Assembly: GCA_022823105.1 (NCBI GenBank)
Contig: JAJDXU010000060.1
Location: 1 to 13,339 of the forward strand
From: Dehalococcoidia bacterium
Lineage (GTDB): Bacteria; Chloroflexota; Dehalococcoidia; Lucifugimonadales; UBA3495
Reading direction: 5' to 3'
Length of the DNA stretch: 13,339 nucleotides
Positions 13,292 through 13,339 of the stretch are shown one piece after another. Under the pieces are notes generated by a model that was not told where the DNA came from, did not search any database, and saw nothing but the letters and a program-made list of their open reading frames with translations. Numbering within the stretch: the first letter of the stretch is position 1; each line of letters begins with the position of its first letter. A program made the translations under genes and the position numbers.

Positions 13292-13339
13292 ATGCAGGTT
13301 TTGAAGTACCAAACGGCAGCATCGGACTTCCTGCGGCAA
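13292..13339 (+). CDS. Start of a gene cut by the window edge, possibly a GNAT acetyltransferase
   Basis: Only 16 codons are visible, giving MQVLKYQTAASDFLRQ. This resembles the opening of some GNAT N-acetyltransferases (M.v..Y.tA..FL...), but the stretch is too short to be sure. It does not look like TrpG, which normally begins with an ILLIDNYDSF-like strand. A weak GAGTGAG precedes the ATG. Confidence 0.4.
   Translation, partial: MQVLKYQTAASDFLRQ

Noticed and set aside
1..13339. CRISPR arrays, tRNA or rRNA genes, insertion sequences
   Set aside because: I saw no regularly spaced repeats, no cloverleaf with a 3' CCA region, no transposase motif and no terminal inverted repeats with target duplications. 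The tRNA-related signal at 11487-11720 is a tRNA-binding leader, not a tRNA gene.

Overview
The window is GC-rich, densely packed bacterial DNA. No rRNA or marker gene fixes the taxon. The gene mix, the tRNA-Trp T-box leader and the mixed ATG/GTG/TTG starts would suit a Chloroflexota (Dehalococcoidia/SAR202-like) genome. That is an inference from gene style, not a demonstration. Two blocks diverge from a short gap at about 7133-7207.

Minus-strand block, read right to left: hicA (7132-6941); a double-domain hicB (6906-6139); an L-2-hydroxyglutarate oxidase, lhgO (6087-4843); two hotdog-fold dehydratase subunits (4776-4366 and 4373-3915); plsX (3915-2878); fabG (2862-2098); a NYN-domain putative nuclease (2053-1439); an isocitrate lyase/PEP-mutase family enzyme with an unusual C-terminal extension (1392-235); and a retropepsin-like aspartic protease that overlaps it by 4 bp and runs off the left edge (238-1). 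The dehydratase-plsX-fabG core is a fatty-acid/phospholipid operon. Its genes touch or overlap (8 bp, 1 bp, 15-nt gap), so they are probably translated together.

Plus-strand block: an MmgE/PrpD-family protein (7208-8530), a zinc-free quinone oxidoreductase (8597-9565), and a compact cassette of a Phd/VapB-like antitoxin, a PIN toxin, a DUF6884-like protein and a GIY-YIG-like protein (9616-11414). After it comes a 337-bp stretch without a protein gene. This stretch holds a good sigma70-type promoter, a T-box riboswitch with a TGG (Trp) specifier, and an intrinsic terminator. It controls trpE (11752-13212). The first 16 codons of another gene, possibly a GNAT acetyltransferase, lie at the right edge.

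The most noteworthy items are: the enzyme fused to a small partner-like domain and coupled to an aspartic protease; the vapBC-DUF6884-GIY-YIG cassette; the internally duplicated HicB with an exactly duplicated 17-bp ribosome-binding segment before it; the tRNA-Trp T-box; and an MmgE homologue that seems to lack several conserved active-site residues.
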